Shown here: positions 7,600 to 20,537 of the stretch, piece by piece | How positions within the stretch are numbered: position 1 is the first letter of the stretch | Layout: each line of letters opens with the position of its first letter | NCBI GenBank assembly: GCA_947448735.1 | Contig: CANFOS010000013.1 | Location: 1 to 64,000, forward strand | Direction: 5' to 3' | Source: Comamonadaceae bacterium | Lineage (GTDB): Bacteria > Pseudomonadota > Gammaproteobacteria > Burkholderiales > Burkholderiaceae_C | DNA length: 64,000 bases | Made by a program: the position numbers and the translations under genes | Notes under the pieces: generated by a model | The model's input: the letters and a program-made list of their open reading frames with translations, nothing else | What the model was told of the DNA's origin: nothing | Database searches by the model: none

Positions 7600-8490
7600 A
7601 TGAACGCCGCCACCAGTATTAACGAGCATGATGCCAAAGCCCCTCAGGCCACCCTGGCTGAGCTGGGTGCCCGCGTGCGCGCCTGGCGAGCACGTCGCGG
7701 CATGACGCGCAAGGCGCTCGCGGCTGATTCGGGTTTGAGCGAGCGTTTTCTGGCCGATGTTGAAGGCGGCAAAGGCAATGTGTCCATCAATTCATTAGAA
7801 GCTGCGGCCCGGGCTTTCAACATCAGCCTGATTGACCTGTTGCAAGACGCGCCCAGGCCAGCGCTGGCCCGCGCACAGGGCCTGTTGTCGCGTCTTGACG
7901 ATGCACAGCTTGACCAGGCCTACAGCCTGCTGGGCAGCACCTTTGGCCTGGGTGATGCCCAAGGGCGTGAACAACGCGTTGCACTGATTGGCTTGCGTGG
8001 TGCGGGCAAGTCAACCCTGGGTGCGCAACTGGCCACACAGCGCGGCGTGCCATTCATTGAGCTGGACCGGGAAATCGAACGCGAAGCCGGGACCAGCATG
8101 AACGAAATTTTGTTGCTGCATGGGCAGGCCGGTTACCGCCGCTACGAGCGGCGTGCTCTTTTGAGGATTGCTGAAGACCACCCCGAAGGCGTGGTGATGA
8201 CCACCGGCGGCAGCATTGTCAGTGAGCGCGAAACCTTTGACCTGCTGCAAAGCCGGTTTTACTGTGTCTGGCTCAAAGCCAGCCCCGAAGAGCACATGGC
8301 CCGTGTGGTGGCGCAAGGCGACATGCGGCCCTTTGATGCCAGCGGCGCCAGCCACGAAGCACTTGACGACTTGCGCCGCATTTTGTCCAGCCGCGAGGCG
8401 CTCTATGCCCGGGCTGACGCGGTGGTTGACACAGCCGCCCGCACCGTCAAACAAAGCATGACAGACCTTCAACGAGCCGTTCCCCAATAA
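7600..8490 (+). CDS. boxR: BoxR/BzdR-type benzoyl-CoA-responsive regulator (XRE domain plus shikimate-kinase-like domain)
   Basis: The 296-residue protein joins an N-terminal XRE helix-turn-helix (about residues 20-80) to a shikimate-kinase-like domain with a Walker A loop GLRGAGKST at residues 131-139. This architecture is diagnostic of BzdR/BoxR repressors, which use the kinase-like domain to sense benzoyl-CoA. The gene is divergent from the flavodoxin and 16 bp upstream of boxC, so it heads the box operon. No Shine-Dalgarno is visible before ATG 7600 and the predicted transcription start is at or next to it, suggesting a leaderless transcript. Confidence 0.93.
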   Translation: MNAATSINEHDAKAPQATLAELGARVRAWRARRGMTRKALAADSGLSERFLADVEGGKGNVSINSLEAAARAFNISLIDLLQDAPRPALARAQGLLSRLDDAQLDQAYSLLGSTFGLGDAQGREQRVALIGLRGAGKSTLGAQLATQRGVPFIELDREIEREAGTSMNEILLLHGQAGYRRYERRALLRIAEDHPEGVVMTTGGSIVSERETFDLLQSRFYCVWLKASPEEHMARVVAQGDMRPFDASGASHEALDDLRRILSSREALYARADAVVDTAARTVKQSMTDLQRAVPQ

Positions 8491-8506
8491 CTGATCAGGA
8501 GACAAC

Positions 8507-10210
<1,704 letters not shown>

Positions 10211-10211
10211 C

Positions 10212-10277
10212 CCCCCGAAGCGCCTTTGGCGCCTCCCCCCAGGGGGCGGCTTCTGTGGCCCGGCAAAGCCGGTTCCA
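10212..10277. repeat. GC-rich hairpin repeat between boxC and boxB
   Basis: Three adjacent small inverted repeats are visible: GCGCC-TTT-GGCGC, CCCCCC-A-GGGGG and CCGGC-AAA-GCCGG. A related composite, with TGGC-TTT-GCCA and GCCCCC-TC-GGGGGGC, recurs at 54305-54360. Such elements are frequent between genes in Comamonadaceae and may act as REP-like mRNA stabilisers or weak terminators. Their location inside an operon fits a role in setting differential expression. Confidence 0.6.
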
Positions 10278-10330
10278 CGCCGCCACTTGGTTAGATCATC
10301 AAGGTTGTTAATTATTTAAGGAAGAACGAC

Positions 10331-11755
10331 ATGAGCAACATCGACCTGCAAGCATTGATCCCCAACAACGTCCACCTCGGTGAAAACCGCCAGCTCCAGC
10401 GCGCGCTGGAACACTGGCAACCCGCCTTTTTAAACTGGTGGGAAGAAATGGGCCCGTCCGACTTCAAGGCCAAAGAAGTCTATTTGCGCACCGCTGTGGG
10501 TGTTGACGCATCGGGCTGGGCCAGCTATGGCTACACGCCCATGCCAGACTACCGTTGGGGCATCTTTTTGGCTGACAAAGAAGAAGGCCGCAAGATTGGT
10601 TTTGGCGACCACATGGGCCAGGACGTGTGGCAAGAAGTGCCGGGCGAATACCGCTCCACCTTCCGCCGCATGATCGTCACCCAAGGCGACACCGAGCCCG
10701 CGTCGGTTGAGCAGCAGCGCTTGCTGGGCCACACCGCGCCCAGTTTGTACGACCTGCGCAACCTGTTTCAGGTCAACGTCGAAGAAGGCCGCCATTTGTG
10801 GGCCATGGTGTATTTGCTGCACGCGCATTTTGGCCGTGATGGCCGCGAAGAAGCCGAAGAGCTGTTGATGCGCCACAGCGGCGACGCCGACAAGCCGCGT
10901 ATTTTGGGCACCTTCAACGAGCCGATGGATAACTGGCTGAGCTTTTTCATGTTCACCTACTTCACCGACCGTGACGGCAAGTTCCAGCTCAAGAGCTTTG
11001 CCGAAAGCGCCTTTGACCCGCTGGCCCGCACCACCCGCTTCATGCTGACCGAAGAAGCGCACCATATGTTTGTCGGTGAGACAGGCATTGGCCGCGTGAT
11101 TCGCCGCACGCTGGAGGTGATGAAAGAGCTCGACACGGCAGACACCGCCACGCTGCGCAATGCCGGTGTGATTGACCTGCCGACGGTGCAGAAATTCATG
11201 AACTTCTGGTTCACGTCGTCACTCGATCTGTTCGGCTCCGAGTCGTCAAGCAACGCCGCCAACGCCTTTGCCAACGGCATCAAAGGCCGCCCTGACGAAG
11301 CCAAGTTTGCCGACCACCTGGAACTCGACACCGAAATGACCATTTGCGTGCCAGACGGCATGGGCGGCATGAAAAACGAGTCGATTTCTACCCGTGTGGG
11401 CATGAACGAAACCACCCGCCTCGAATACGTCAAAGACTGCAACGTGGGCCTGACCCGCTGGAACATGGGCATCAAGCGTGCCGGGGTTGATTTTGTGTTC
11501 GAGCTGCCATCGACCCGCTTTCGCCGCAACGTCGGCAGCTGGGCCGGCGTGCACACCGACCCCAAAGGCACACCGATCACCGCCGCCGAGTTTGAAGCGA
11601 AAAAAGACAACTGGCTGCCCAATGACGCCGACAAGGCATTCGTTCACACCCTCATGCAACGCGTCACCGAGCCCGGCAAGATGGCCGGCTGGATAGCCCC
11701 ACCCGACCGCGGCATCAATGCCAATCCGGTTGAATACCAGTATGTGAAGTTGTGA
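10331..11755 (+). CDS. boxB: Benzoyl-CoA 2,3-epoxidase, catalytic subunit B
   Basis: The 474-residue protein matches the diiron epoxidase BoxB, which converts benzoyl-CoA to 2,3-epoxybenzoyl-CoA with O2 and reducing power from BoxA. Two ExxH iron-ligand motifs are at E152-G-R-H155 and E242-A-H-H245, two residues offset from the published Azoarcus numbering. AAGGAAG precedes ATG 10331. It follows boxC, but boxA does not follow; tRNA genes begin 40 bp downstream. The reductase must therefore be encoded elsewhere or be replaced. Confidence 0.95.
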   Translation: MSNIDLQALIPNNVHLGENRQLQRALEHWQPAFLNWWEEMGPSDFKAKEVYLRTAVGVDASGWASYGYTPMPDYRWGIFLADKEEGRKIGFGDHMGQDVWQEVPGEYRSTFRRMIVTQGDTEPASVEQQRLLGHTAPSLYDLRNLFQVNVEEGRHLWAMVYLLHAHFGRDGREEAEELLMRHSGDADKPRILGTFNEPMDNWLSFFMFTYFTDRDGKFQLKSFAESAFDPLARTTRFMLTEEAHHMFVGETGIGRVIRRTLEVMKELDTADTATLRNAGVIDLPTVQKFMNFWFTSSLDLFGSESSSNAANAFANGIKGRPDEAKFADHLELDTEMTICVPDGMGGMKNESISTRVGMNETTRLEYVKDCNVGLTRWNMGIKRAGVDFVFELPSTRFRRNVGSWAGVHTDPKGTPITAAEFEAKKDNWLPNDADKAFVHTLMQRVTEPGKMAGWIAPPDRGINANPVEYQYVKL

Positions 11756-11794
11756 TCGCAGCGAAAAATTTACGCGCTATAATGCAAAGCTTGT

Positions 11795-11871
11795 CGGAGT
11801 GTGGCGCAGTCTGGTAGCGCACCTGGTTTGGGACCAGGGGGTCCAAGGTTCGAATCCTTGTACTCCGACCA
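11795..11871 (+). tRNA. tRNA-Pro (anticodon TGG)
   Basis: A 77-nt cloverleaf with acceptor CGGAGTG paired to TACTCCG, D-loop sequence GCGCAGTCTGGTAGCGC, anticodon loop TTTGGGA (anticodon TGG) and T-loop TTCGAAT. The CCA end is encoded at 11869-11871. Confidence 0.95.
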
Positions 11872-11883
11872 AAAAAACTAAAA

Positions 11884-11912
11884 AAAGCTCACTTAATGTG
11901 GGCTTTTTTTTT
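11884..11912 (+). terminator. Rho-independent terminator after tRNA-Pro
   Basis: The hairpin AGCTCAC / GTGGGCT with a 5-nt loop is followed by a run of eight T. It lies immediately after the tRNA-Pro gene and ends its transcript. Confidence 0.8.
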
Positions 11913-11959
11913 GAAGATGCTGCTGAATTTCCGCTATCTTCAGCACCCGTCAGACATAT

Positions 11960-12036
<77 letters not shown>

Positions 12037-12070
12037 ATAGATCATTTCACACAGTCTCACAAGACCTCAA

Positions 12071-12105
12071 AACCCGCATGCTTAATGGCTTGGCGGGCTT
12101 TTTGC
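12071..12105 (+). terminator. Probable terminator after tRNA-Arg
   Basis: CCCGC and GCGGG form a short stem around a 15-nt interval and are followed by a run of T. Position just after tRNA-Arg supports a terminator, though the stem is short. Confidence 0.55.
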
Positions 12106-12444
12106 CTGAAGCAAATTCATGGACTGACAAGCCTCTCCGTTGATTTGGCGTTACTTTTGACGGTATCCCGTAGTTCCATCAACTGCGATACCGTCAGGGC
12201 GGCTCTATCGCACTGCACGTAACTTGGGCGGAGAGCGCCACTGATTGACCTGCCCCAAGTGCAGCAAGCGTGTAGCAGTGCTTCACGCGCCGGGCCGCCG
12301 CCAGCACGATGCATTGGTGCAGGTTAGCTTGCAGGACATGGTGCGCAAGCTGGGTTTGCTGCACAAGTTGCTGGATCGGTAAATCTGTATCGCCAAAACG
12401 GTTAGCGGTTGGTCGATAGCCCAGTTGCGTTGGCCGCAGAAGCC
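12106..12444. other. Gene-poor junction with an inverted repeat and a possible ORF remnant
   Basis: No intact gene is visible. A 10-bp perfect inverted repeat TGACGGTATC / GATACCGTCA spans 12158-12196 with a 19-nt loop. From about 12245 a short open stretch reads LTCPKCSKRVAVLHAPG and ends with LHKLLDR and a stop at about 12382; the CPKC motif looks like a zinc-ribbon tail of a lost gene. The stretch separates ordinary host genes from a cluster of different base composition, so it may be a decayed insertion junction. Confidence 0.4.
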
Positions 12445-13449
12445 TCAATCACCCGCCGCCGCCCGGATCTTCTTCAAGCGGTAAGCCCCCGCCTGCACCG
12501 GTGGATGCCGGGGCGGGTTGTCCTCGGACATGCAGGTGGGGATGCATTCGATCGACATGTCCTCGCGCGGGTTGGCGAAGAAGGCGATGGACTGGCGGCG
12601 CTCGGTCTTGGCATGCTGCGCGTCGGGATTAACGACGCGGTGCAGGTTGGAGAGCCAATGGTCGTTGGTCCAGCGCATCATCATGTCGCCGATGTTGACG
12701 ACGAAGGCATCCGGTGGGGCGACGATGTCCAGCCATTGGCCAGCACGGGTCCGCACCTGCAGCCCGCCGCTGGCGTTCTGCGACAAGAGGATGGTGAAGA
12801 CGCCGAAGTCGGTGTGGGGGCCGCCGCGCAGCTGCCCCGGCAAGGGCGCTGTGTCCTGCGCGGGGTAGTGGTTGACGCGCAGCGTGCAGTTATGGCTTTG
12901 CAAGCAGCGTTCGAAGAAATCCAGTGGCAGCTTCAGCGCCCGCGCGAACAGCGTGAACATCCGCCGCGACAGCCCCTCCATCTCAGCGTAATACGCCAGC
13001 AGATCGCGGCGCAGCGCAGGCATCTGCGCCGGCCACACATTGGGGGAATAGAAGCCCTGCGCCGACGGATCCACGTCATTGGGCAGCTCCTGCGGCCCCA
13101 TGCCGAAGCCCTCCTTCAGGTCCACCGGCGGCGCCTCGCCCATCGTACGACCCAGCACCGACTGACCGATTGGCACGTAGCCGCGCGGCGAGCCCTTGGC
13201 GGTCGATGCGATGGCAGTCTTCTGCGGCATGGAGAGGTCGAAAAAAGCGCGGGCGCTGCGGTCCGCCGCCTGCACCAGCTCGCGCGGCACGCCATGGTTG
13301 ACGATGATGAAGAAGCCGATGCGCACCAGCGCCTCGTCCACCTGGCGGGCCAGGGCGTCGGCCGCCTCCGGGCCGGCTTCCAGCAGCGCCAGGTCGATGA
13401 TGGGCACGCCTTCGGCCACGGGAGCCTGCTGGGCGGCCGGGGCCTGCAT
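12445..13449 (-). CDS. 2-oxoglutarate/Fe(II)-dependent dioxygenase, isopenicillin N synthase family
   Basis: The 334-residue protein has the N-terminal IPNS-type domain (VPIIDLALL, FFIIVNHGV) and the jelly-roll catalytic core. The iron triad is visible as H212-T-D214 and H270, and R285-Q-S287 is the 2-oxoglutarate-binding RxS motif. It starts at ATG 13449, overlapping the stop of the upstream Bug gene as ATGA, so it is the distal gene of the minus-strand arm of cluster A. It probably hydroxylates a small carboxylic acid or an amine-containing acid that the cluster degrades; the substrate is not evident. Confidence 0.85.
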   Translation of the reverse strand: MQAPAAQQAPVAEGVPIIDLALLEAGPEAADALARQVDEALVRIGFFIIVNHGVPRELVQAADRSARAFFDLSMPQKTAIASTAKGSPRGYVPIGQSVLGRTMGEAPPVDLKEGFGMGPQELPNDVDPSAQGFYSPNVWPAQMPALRRDLLAYYAEMEGLSRRMFTLFARALKLPLDFFERCLQSHNCTLRVNHYPAQDTAPLPGQLRGGPHTDFGVFTILLSQNASGGLQVRTRAGQWLDIVAPPDAFVVNIGDMMMRWTNDHWLSNLHRVVNPDAQHAKTERRQSIAFFANPREDMSIECIPTCMSEDNPPRHPPVQAGAYRLKKIRAAAGD

Positions 13450-14435
13450 CACTTCGCCTCGTCTTTGTCGGAGATGTTGCCGGCCTTCATCACCTTCTCC
13501 CATTTCTCCAGGTCCACGTCGATGAACTTGCTAAAGCTCTCCGGCGTGGTGATGATGGACTCGGCGCCCATGTCAGCGAAGCGTGCCTTCACCGCCGGCA
13601 GCCGCAGCGCGGCCACGATGGCTTCATTGAGCTTCTTCACGATATCCGGCGGCGTGCCGGCCGGCGCCATCACGCCCAGCCAGCCGCTGACCTCCACGCC
13701 GACCAGCCCGCCTTCGCCGACCGTGGGCACGTTGGGCGTGCCCTCGTAGCGTGCCTCGCTGCCGACCGCATAGGCCTTGAGCTTGCCGGACTGGACATGC
13801 TGGATGACCGAGCTGAGCTCGCTGAACATCACGTCTACCCGCCCGGCCAGCAGCTCGTTGACGCCGTCGGCATTGCCCTTGAAAGGGATGTCGATGAACT
13901 TGATGCCGGCGCGCTGGGCGAACAGCTCGCCCGCCAGGTGGCCGGAGGAACCGCGGCCGAACGATGCATAGGTGATCTGCCCCGGGTTGCGCTTGCCCCA
14001 GGCAACCAGTTCGGCCACGTTGTTGTAGGGCAGGCCCAGGCGCCCCACCAGCATGCGCTGGTTGTGCACGGCCAGGGCCACCGGGACAAAGTCTTTCTTC
14101 AGGCTGTAGTTGAGCTTGGTGAAGTAGGACGCAGCGATGGTCTGCCCGGCCGAGGCCATGACGATGGTGTAGCCGTCCGCCGGCGCCCGGGCGGCCAGCT
14201 CCATGCCGATGTTGCCGGACGCGCCACCGCGGTTTTCCACGATGACGCTGGTGCCCAGCGTCTGGCCGATCTGCTGGGCCAGCACGCGTGCGGTCACGTC
14301 GGTGGCGCCGCCGGGCGTGTAGGGAACGATGAAGCGGATCGGCCGATCCGGCCATGCGGCATGTGCCAACAAAGGCGCGGCCAGCGCGGCGGCGACCAGC
14401 AGCCGGCGCAGGGGATTCTGGAGTGTGGATGTCAT
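13449..14435 (-). CDS. Bug/TctC-family tripartite tricarboxylate transporter binding protein (cluster A, minus arm)
   Basis: The 328-residue periplasmic binding protein has a signal peptide (LLVAAALAAPLLAHA, cleavage near residue 26) followed by the family hallmark WPDRPIRFIVPYTPGG, whose glycine-rich loop contacts a ligand carboxylate. Bug proteins bind organic acids in the periplasm, often dicarboxylates or related molecules. No TctA or TctB membrane subunit is encoded anywhere in the window. It lies between the SDR and the dioxygenase genes and is translationally coupled to the latter. Confidence 0.9.
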   Translation of the reverse strand: MTSTLQNPLRRLLVAAALAAPLLAHAAWPDRPIRFIVPYTPGGATDVTARVLAQQIGQTLGTSVIVENRGGASGNIGMELAARAPADGYTIVMASAGQTIAASYFTKLNYSLKKDFVPVALAVHNQRMLVGRLGLPYNNVAELVAWGKRNPGQITYASFGRGSSGHLAGELFAQRAGIKFIDIPFKGNADGVNELLAGRVDVMFSELSSVIQHVQSGKLKAYAVGSEARYEGTPNVPTVGEGGLVGVEVSGWLGVMAPAGTPPDIVKKLNEAIVAALRLPAVKARFADMGAESIITTPESFSKFIDVDLEKWEKVMKAGNISDKDEAK

Positions 14436-14508
14436 GTCTGCCTCTTTGTGAAAATAGGGGGGATTATTTTTGGGCGCCGTTCGCTAGGCTGCACAAAGGA
14501 TGACTTCT

Positions 14509-15270
14509 TCACTGTAGCGAAAACCCTCCGTCCACGATCAGCACCTGGCCGGTCATCATCGCGGCGTGGTCGGACAGGAGAAAGCCAACCGGCCCGGCGA
14601 TGTCTTCCGGCTCGGCGATGCGCTTCATCGGAATCATTTCCATCCGCTTGGCGGCGTATTCGGGATTGGCGAACAGCTCGGCAGTAAGCGCAGAAGAAAC
14701 GACGCCCGGCGCGACTGCATTGACCCGCACCTTGGGCGCCCATTCCACGGCCAGCACCCGGCTCAGGTGCGACACGGCTGCCTTGGAAGCGCCGTAAGCA
14801 ACACCAGTGCGCGCGGCAATGGTGCCCACCACACTGGAGATGTTGACGATGCTGCCGCCGTGCTCGCGCAGTGCCGGCCCGAAAGCCTGGCAGCTGCGGA
14901 ACACGCCCGAGAAGTTGACGTCCACCACGCGCGCCCATTCCTCCTCGGTGTAGTCCTCGAACTTGCGCCGGATCTGGAAGCCGTGGCAGTTGACCAGGCC
15001 ATCGATCGACCCGCCCTCGCGTTTGATCTCGGCCCGCGCCGCATCCAGCGTCTCGCGCCGGGTCACGTCGGCCTGCACGAAGCGGGTTCCCGCCACTTGC
15101 TGCGCGGGCTGCGTCAGGTCCAGCACGAACACCCGCGCGCCCAGGGCCACCAGGTGGCGGGCGATGGCCGCCCCGATGGCGCCCGCGCCGCCGGTGACCG
15201 CAATGCGCCTGCCGGTGAGCATGCCGCGCGCCTGGATGCGCGCGTTCTGGTCCTTGTCCGTGTCCTGCAT
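14509..15270 (-). CDS. SDR-family NAD(P)-dependent oxidoreductase (cluster A, minus arm)
   Basis: The 253-residue short-chain dehydrogenase shows the Rossmann motif TGGAGAIG, the NCHGF segment in place of NNAG, and catalytic S...YGASK with the PG motif VAPGVVSS downstream. I chose ATG 15270; it lies 10 bp after the stop of the isochorismatase-family gene. A later Met (MLTGRR) is an alternative. The reaction is probably oxidation of an alcohol or reduction of a ketone within the cluster's pathway. The C-terminal VDGGFSLQ is typical of the family. Confidence 0.87.
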   Translation of the reverse strand: MQDTDKDQNARIQARGMLTGRRIAVTGGAGAIGAAIARHLVALGARVFVLDLTQPAQQVAGTRFVQADVTRRETLDAARAEIKREGGSIDGLVNCHGFQIRRKFEDYTEEEWARVVDVNFSGVFRSCQAFGPALREHGGSIVNISSVVGTIAARTGVAYGASKAAVSHLSRVLAVEWAPKVRVNAVAPGVVSSALTAELFANPEYAAKRMEMIPMKRIAEPEDIAGPVGFLLSDHAAMMTGQVLIVDGGFSLQ

Positions 15271-15280
15271 CTGCTGGTGC

Positions 15281-15871
15281 TTACTTGGAGAGGGACTGCA
15301 GCACTTCGTCGGTCGTGCGGCTGCGCCCCATGCGCGGGAAGGTAACCTTTTGCGTGATCGCATGCGCTTCTGCCGAGGGGCTGGCCATGGCGTCGGTGAC
15401 GAACACCTGGTCGAAGCCGCGCTCGAACGCGTCGCGCGCCGTCGACTCCACGCCCACGTTGGTGGAGATGCCGGCCAGCACGATGGTCTTGATGCCGCGG
15501 CGGCGCAGCTGCAGCTCCAGGTCGGTGCCGTAGAAGGCGCCCCATTGGCGCTTCATGATCTTGATGTCGCTGTCCTGCGGCTCCAGCTCGGCGACCACGC
15601 TCGACCAGTTGTCGGGCTTGGCGCCGCCTGCGGGCGCCGGCGGCGTGTCCAAAGTAGGGGCCAGGCCGTCCTTGCCGTCGGCCGAGGTGCCCACGGTAAC
15701 CAGCACCACCGGCATCTTGGCAGCACGGAAGGCCTGCGCCAGCTTCTTGCCGCGGGCGACGACCTCCTGGCTGGACTGGGGCTGCACGGTCATGGAGACG
15801 ATGCCGTATTGCAGGTCGATGAGGACCAGCGCGGTGGACTTGGGGTCGAGGTTGAGAGCGGGTGTGGTCAT
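15281..15871 (-). CDS. YecD-like isochorismatase-family hydrolase (cluster A)
   Basis: The 196-residue protein has the isochorismatase fold: catalytic Asp in ALVLIDLQYG, Lys in KRQWGAFYG, and GISTNVGVESTARDAF where cysteine hydrolases have Cys in place of the second Gly. The missing cysteine matches the YecD/isochorismatase subset rather than nicotinamidase-type amidases. It is closely similar to the C-terminal domain of the fused protein at 24636-27248, from MTTPAL onward. It follows the aconitase gene by 83 bp. The substrate is unknown. Confidence 0.87.
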   Translation of the reverse strand: MTTPALNLDPKSTALVLIDLQYGIVSMTVQPQSSQEVVARGKKLAQAFRAAKMPVVLVTVGTSADGKDGLAPTLDTPPAPAGGAKPDNWSSVVAELEPQDSDIKIMKRQWGAFYGTDLELQLRRRGIKTIVLAGISTNVGVESTARDAFERGFDQVFVTDAMASPSAEAHAITQKVTFPRMGRSRTTDEVLQSLSK

Positions 15872-15954
15872 GTGTTTTCTGTGGAGTTGATGGTTGGGTT
15901 GATGAAAATTGATTTGAACGACAGGTAGATTCTCGCGTTGGTTTGAGCGGGACC

Positions 15955-18672
<2,718 letters not shown>

Positions 18673-18682
18673 GACGGCAAAG

Positions 18683-18821
18683 TGTCAACAGTTGGGCCGC
18701 AAGAGCACTGCCGCGGCTGAGCTCAGTTTAGCGCGAAGAAGTTGTTTTTTATTGGTAATCAGGGAAAACCCTGAAATTCCGCTCAGCGTAGCAGTTTCCG
18801 CGCAAACCCAAAGTGTTGACA
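18683..18821. promoter_or_regulatory. Divergent regulatory region with two TGTYRACA sites (cluster A)
   Basis: TGTCAACA at 18683-18690 lies 11 bp before the aconitase TTG start; TGTTGACA at 18814-18821 lies 30 bp before the GntR start. Each has the symmetric core TGT-N2-ACA, and the two are reverse complements. The same 8-mer occurs in the divergent promoter of cluster B. These are probable operators of the FCD-type GntR regulators. Confidence 0.6.
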
Positions 18822-18851
18822 TTTGGCAGGTGCTTCACTAAAGTCCAGCTC

Positions 18852-19559
18852 ATGTCTGCCGCGCTCTATTCCCCGCAAAAAGCGAAGTCCCCACCGCTGG
18901 CGGACGCCATCCTGGGCGAGTTGCTGCAGCGCATTTACGACGGGCGCCTGGCGCAGGGCGATCCGATCAACGAGGCCGTGATTGCCGAAGAGTTCGGCGT
19001 CAGCCGCGGCCCGGTGCGTGAAGCCGTGCGCCGGCTGCAGGGCATCCAGCTGATCACCCGCGAGCCCTACCTGAAGGCGCGCGTGGTCACGCTGACGCAG
19101 GAGGGCGCGCGCGAGCTGTTCGAGATGCGCATGGCGCTGGAAGGCGTCGCCTGCCGGCTGGCCGCGCAGCGGATGACGGAGGACGAGATCAATGACCTGC
19201 TGCGCGAGCTGGAGCAGGACCGGCAGCGCACGCTGGCGGGCAAGAGCGCCAAGAGCACGACCAAGGCATTCGACTTCCACGAGCGCATCGTCCGCGGCAG
19301 CCGCAACTCCCGCATCGTCGATGCGCTGTGCGGCGATATGTACCACCTGCTGCGCATGTACCGTCGCCGCTCCTCGGCCGTGCCGGAGCGCAAAAGCCAG
19401 GCCTACGCCGAACACTGGCAGATCGTGCGGGCGCTGCGCGCGCGCGACGGCGAGCTGGCCGAATCGCTGATGCGGGCCCACGTGCTGCGGGCCGACGAGC
19501 ACCTTTTCACCAGCCTGCCGCTCATCGCCAGCGACACGGCGGCACAGCGCCGGGCCTGA
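18852..19559 (+). CDS. GntR-family regulator, FadR/FCD subfamily (cluster A)
   Basis: The 235-residue protein has an N-terminal winged helix (about residues 15-80, with INEAVIAEEFGVSRGPVREAVRRL) and a C-terminal FCD ligand domain, with metal-binding type residues in FHERIVRGSRN and EHWQIVRAL. ATG 18852 is favoured over an upstream start at 18813, which would place coding sequence over the TGTTGACA element. It is divergent from the aconitase gene and first in the forward arm of cluster A, so it probably represses both arms until an organic acid binds. Confidence 0.9.
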   Translation: MSAALYSPQKAKSPPLADAILGELLQRIYDGRLAQGDPINEAVIAEEFGVSRGPVREAVRRLQGIQLITREPYLKARVVTLTQEGARELFEMRMALEGVACRLAAQRMTEDEINDLLRELEQDRQRTLAGKSAKSTTKAFDFHERIVRGSRNSRIVDALCGDMYHLLRMYRRRSSAVPERKSQAYAEHWQIVRALRARDGELAESLMRAHVLRADEHLFTSLPLIASDTAAQRRA

Positions 19560-19598
19560 GCTTTTGGCCGGCATTCTTTCCACACCACTTCCTATTCC

Positions 19599-20537
19599 AT
19601 GACCGACAACGCAAGAAAATTCCGGGCGCTGCTGCAAAGCGGCGAATTCATCGTCGCACCCGGCGTCTACGACGGCTACAGCGTGCGCCTGGTCGAGGCC
19701 GCCGGCTTCAAGACCGCGGCCACCAGCGGCGCCGCCCTGTCCAACGCGTTGCTGGGTGTGCCCGATGCGGGCGTGATGGGCCTGACCGAGAACGTCAACC
19801 ATTGCCGGCACATTGCCCGCTCGGTCTTGATACCGGTCACGGCCGACGCCGACACCGGCTACGGCAATCCGATGAACGTGCACTACACGGTGCAGATGTT
19901 CGAAGAGGCCGGCATTGCCGGCGTGAACATCGAGGACCAGGAAAGCCCCAAGCGCTGCGGCCACATGCCCGGCAAGGAGGTGATCTCCTGCGACGAGATG
20001 GTCAAGAAGGTCGAGGCGGCCTGCATGGCCCGGCGCGACGACGCCTTTGTCATCATTGCCCGCACCGACGCGATCGCGGTGGAAGGCATCGAGGGCGCTT
20101 GCCGGCGCGCGCGCGCCTATGCGGCCGCCGGTGCCGACATGATCTTTGCCGACGCCATCCGCTCCGAGCAGGACATCGCCGCCCTGGTGGAGGCCGCGGG
20201 CGTGCCGGTCACCATCAACATGGGCTTTGGCATCCGCTCGCGCCCGACCACACCGCTGTTCCCCATCAACCGATTGAAGGCGCTGGGCGTGCGCCGCATC
20301 AGCCTGCCGCGCATGCTGCCGGCCGCCGCCATCTACGGCATGCGGCAGGCGCTGCAGCTGATGCAGGGCGTGGTGGCAAGTGGCGAGCCGATCGACCGGC
20401 CCGACCTGCTGGCCTCGATCGAGGATGTGATGGACCTGATGGGCTACGAGGAGATGCGCGAGCGCGAAGCCAAGCTGATGCGCTTCGGCGACCGCGCCCT
20501 CGTCGGTACGGCGGCAGCGGGGGAGGCGGGGCGATGA
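19599..20537 (+). CDS. Isocitrate lyase/PEP mutase-family carbon-carbon lyase (cluster A)
   Basis: The 312-residue protein has the phosphoenolpyruvate mutase/isocitrate lyase barrel: metal-binding DADTGYGN and the catalytic loop IEDQESPKRCGHM with the KRCGH signature of true lyases. Members cleave 2-methylisocitrate, 2,3-dimethylmalate or oxaloacetate-type compounds to pyruvate or glyoxylate plus a carboxylate. It is about 15 residues longer than its cluster B paralogue and more similar to 2,3-dimethylmalate/methylisocitrate lyases than to PEP phosphonomutase. The stop overlaps the next start as ATGA. Confidence 0.9.
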   Translation: MTDNARKFRALLQSGEFIVAPGVYDGYSVRLVEAAGFKTAATSGAALSNALLGVPDAGVMGLTENVNHCRHIARSVLIPVTADADTGYGNPMNVHYTVQMFEEAGIAGVNIEDQESPKRCGHMPGKEVISCDEMVKKVEAACMARRDDAFVIIARTDAIAVEGIEGACRRARAYAAAGADMIFADAIRSEQDIAALVEAAGVPVTINMGFGIRSRPTTPLFPINRLKALGVRRISLPRMLPAAAIYGMRQALQLMQGVVASGEPIDRPDLLASIEDVMDLMGYEEMREREAKLMRFGDRALVGTAAAGEAGR

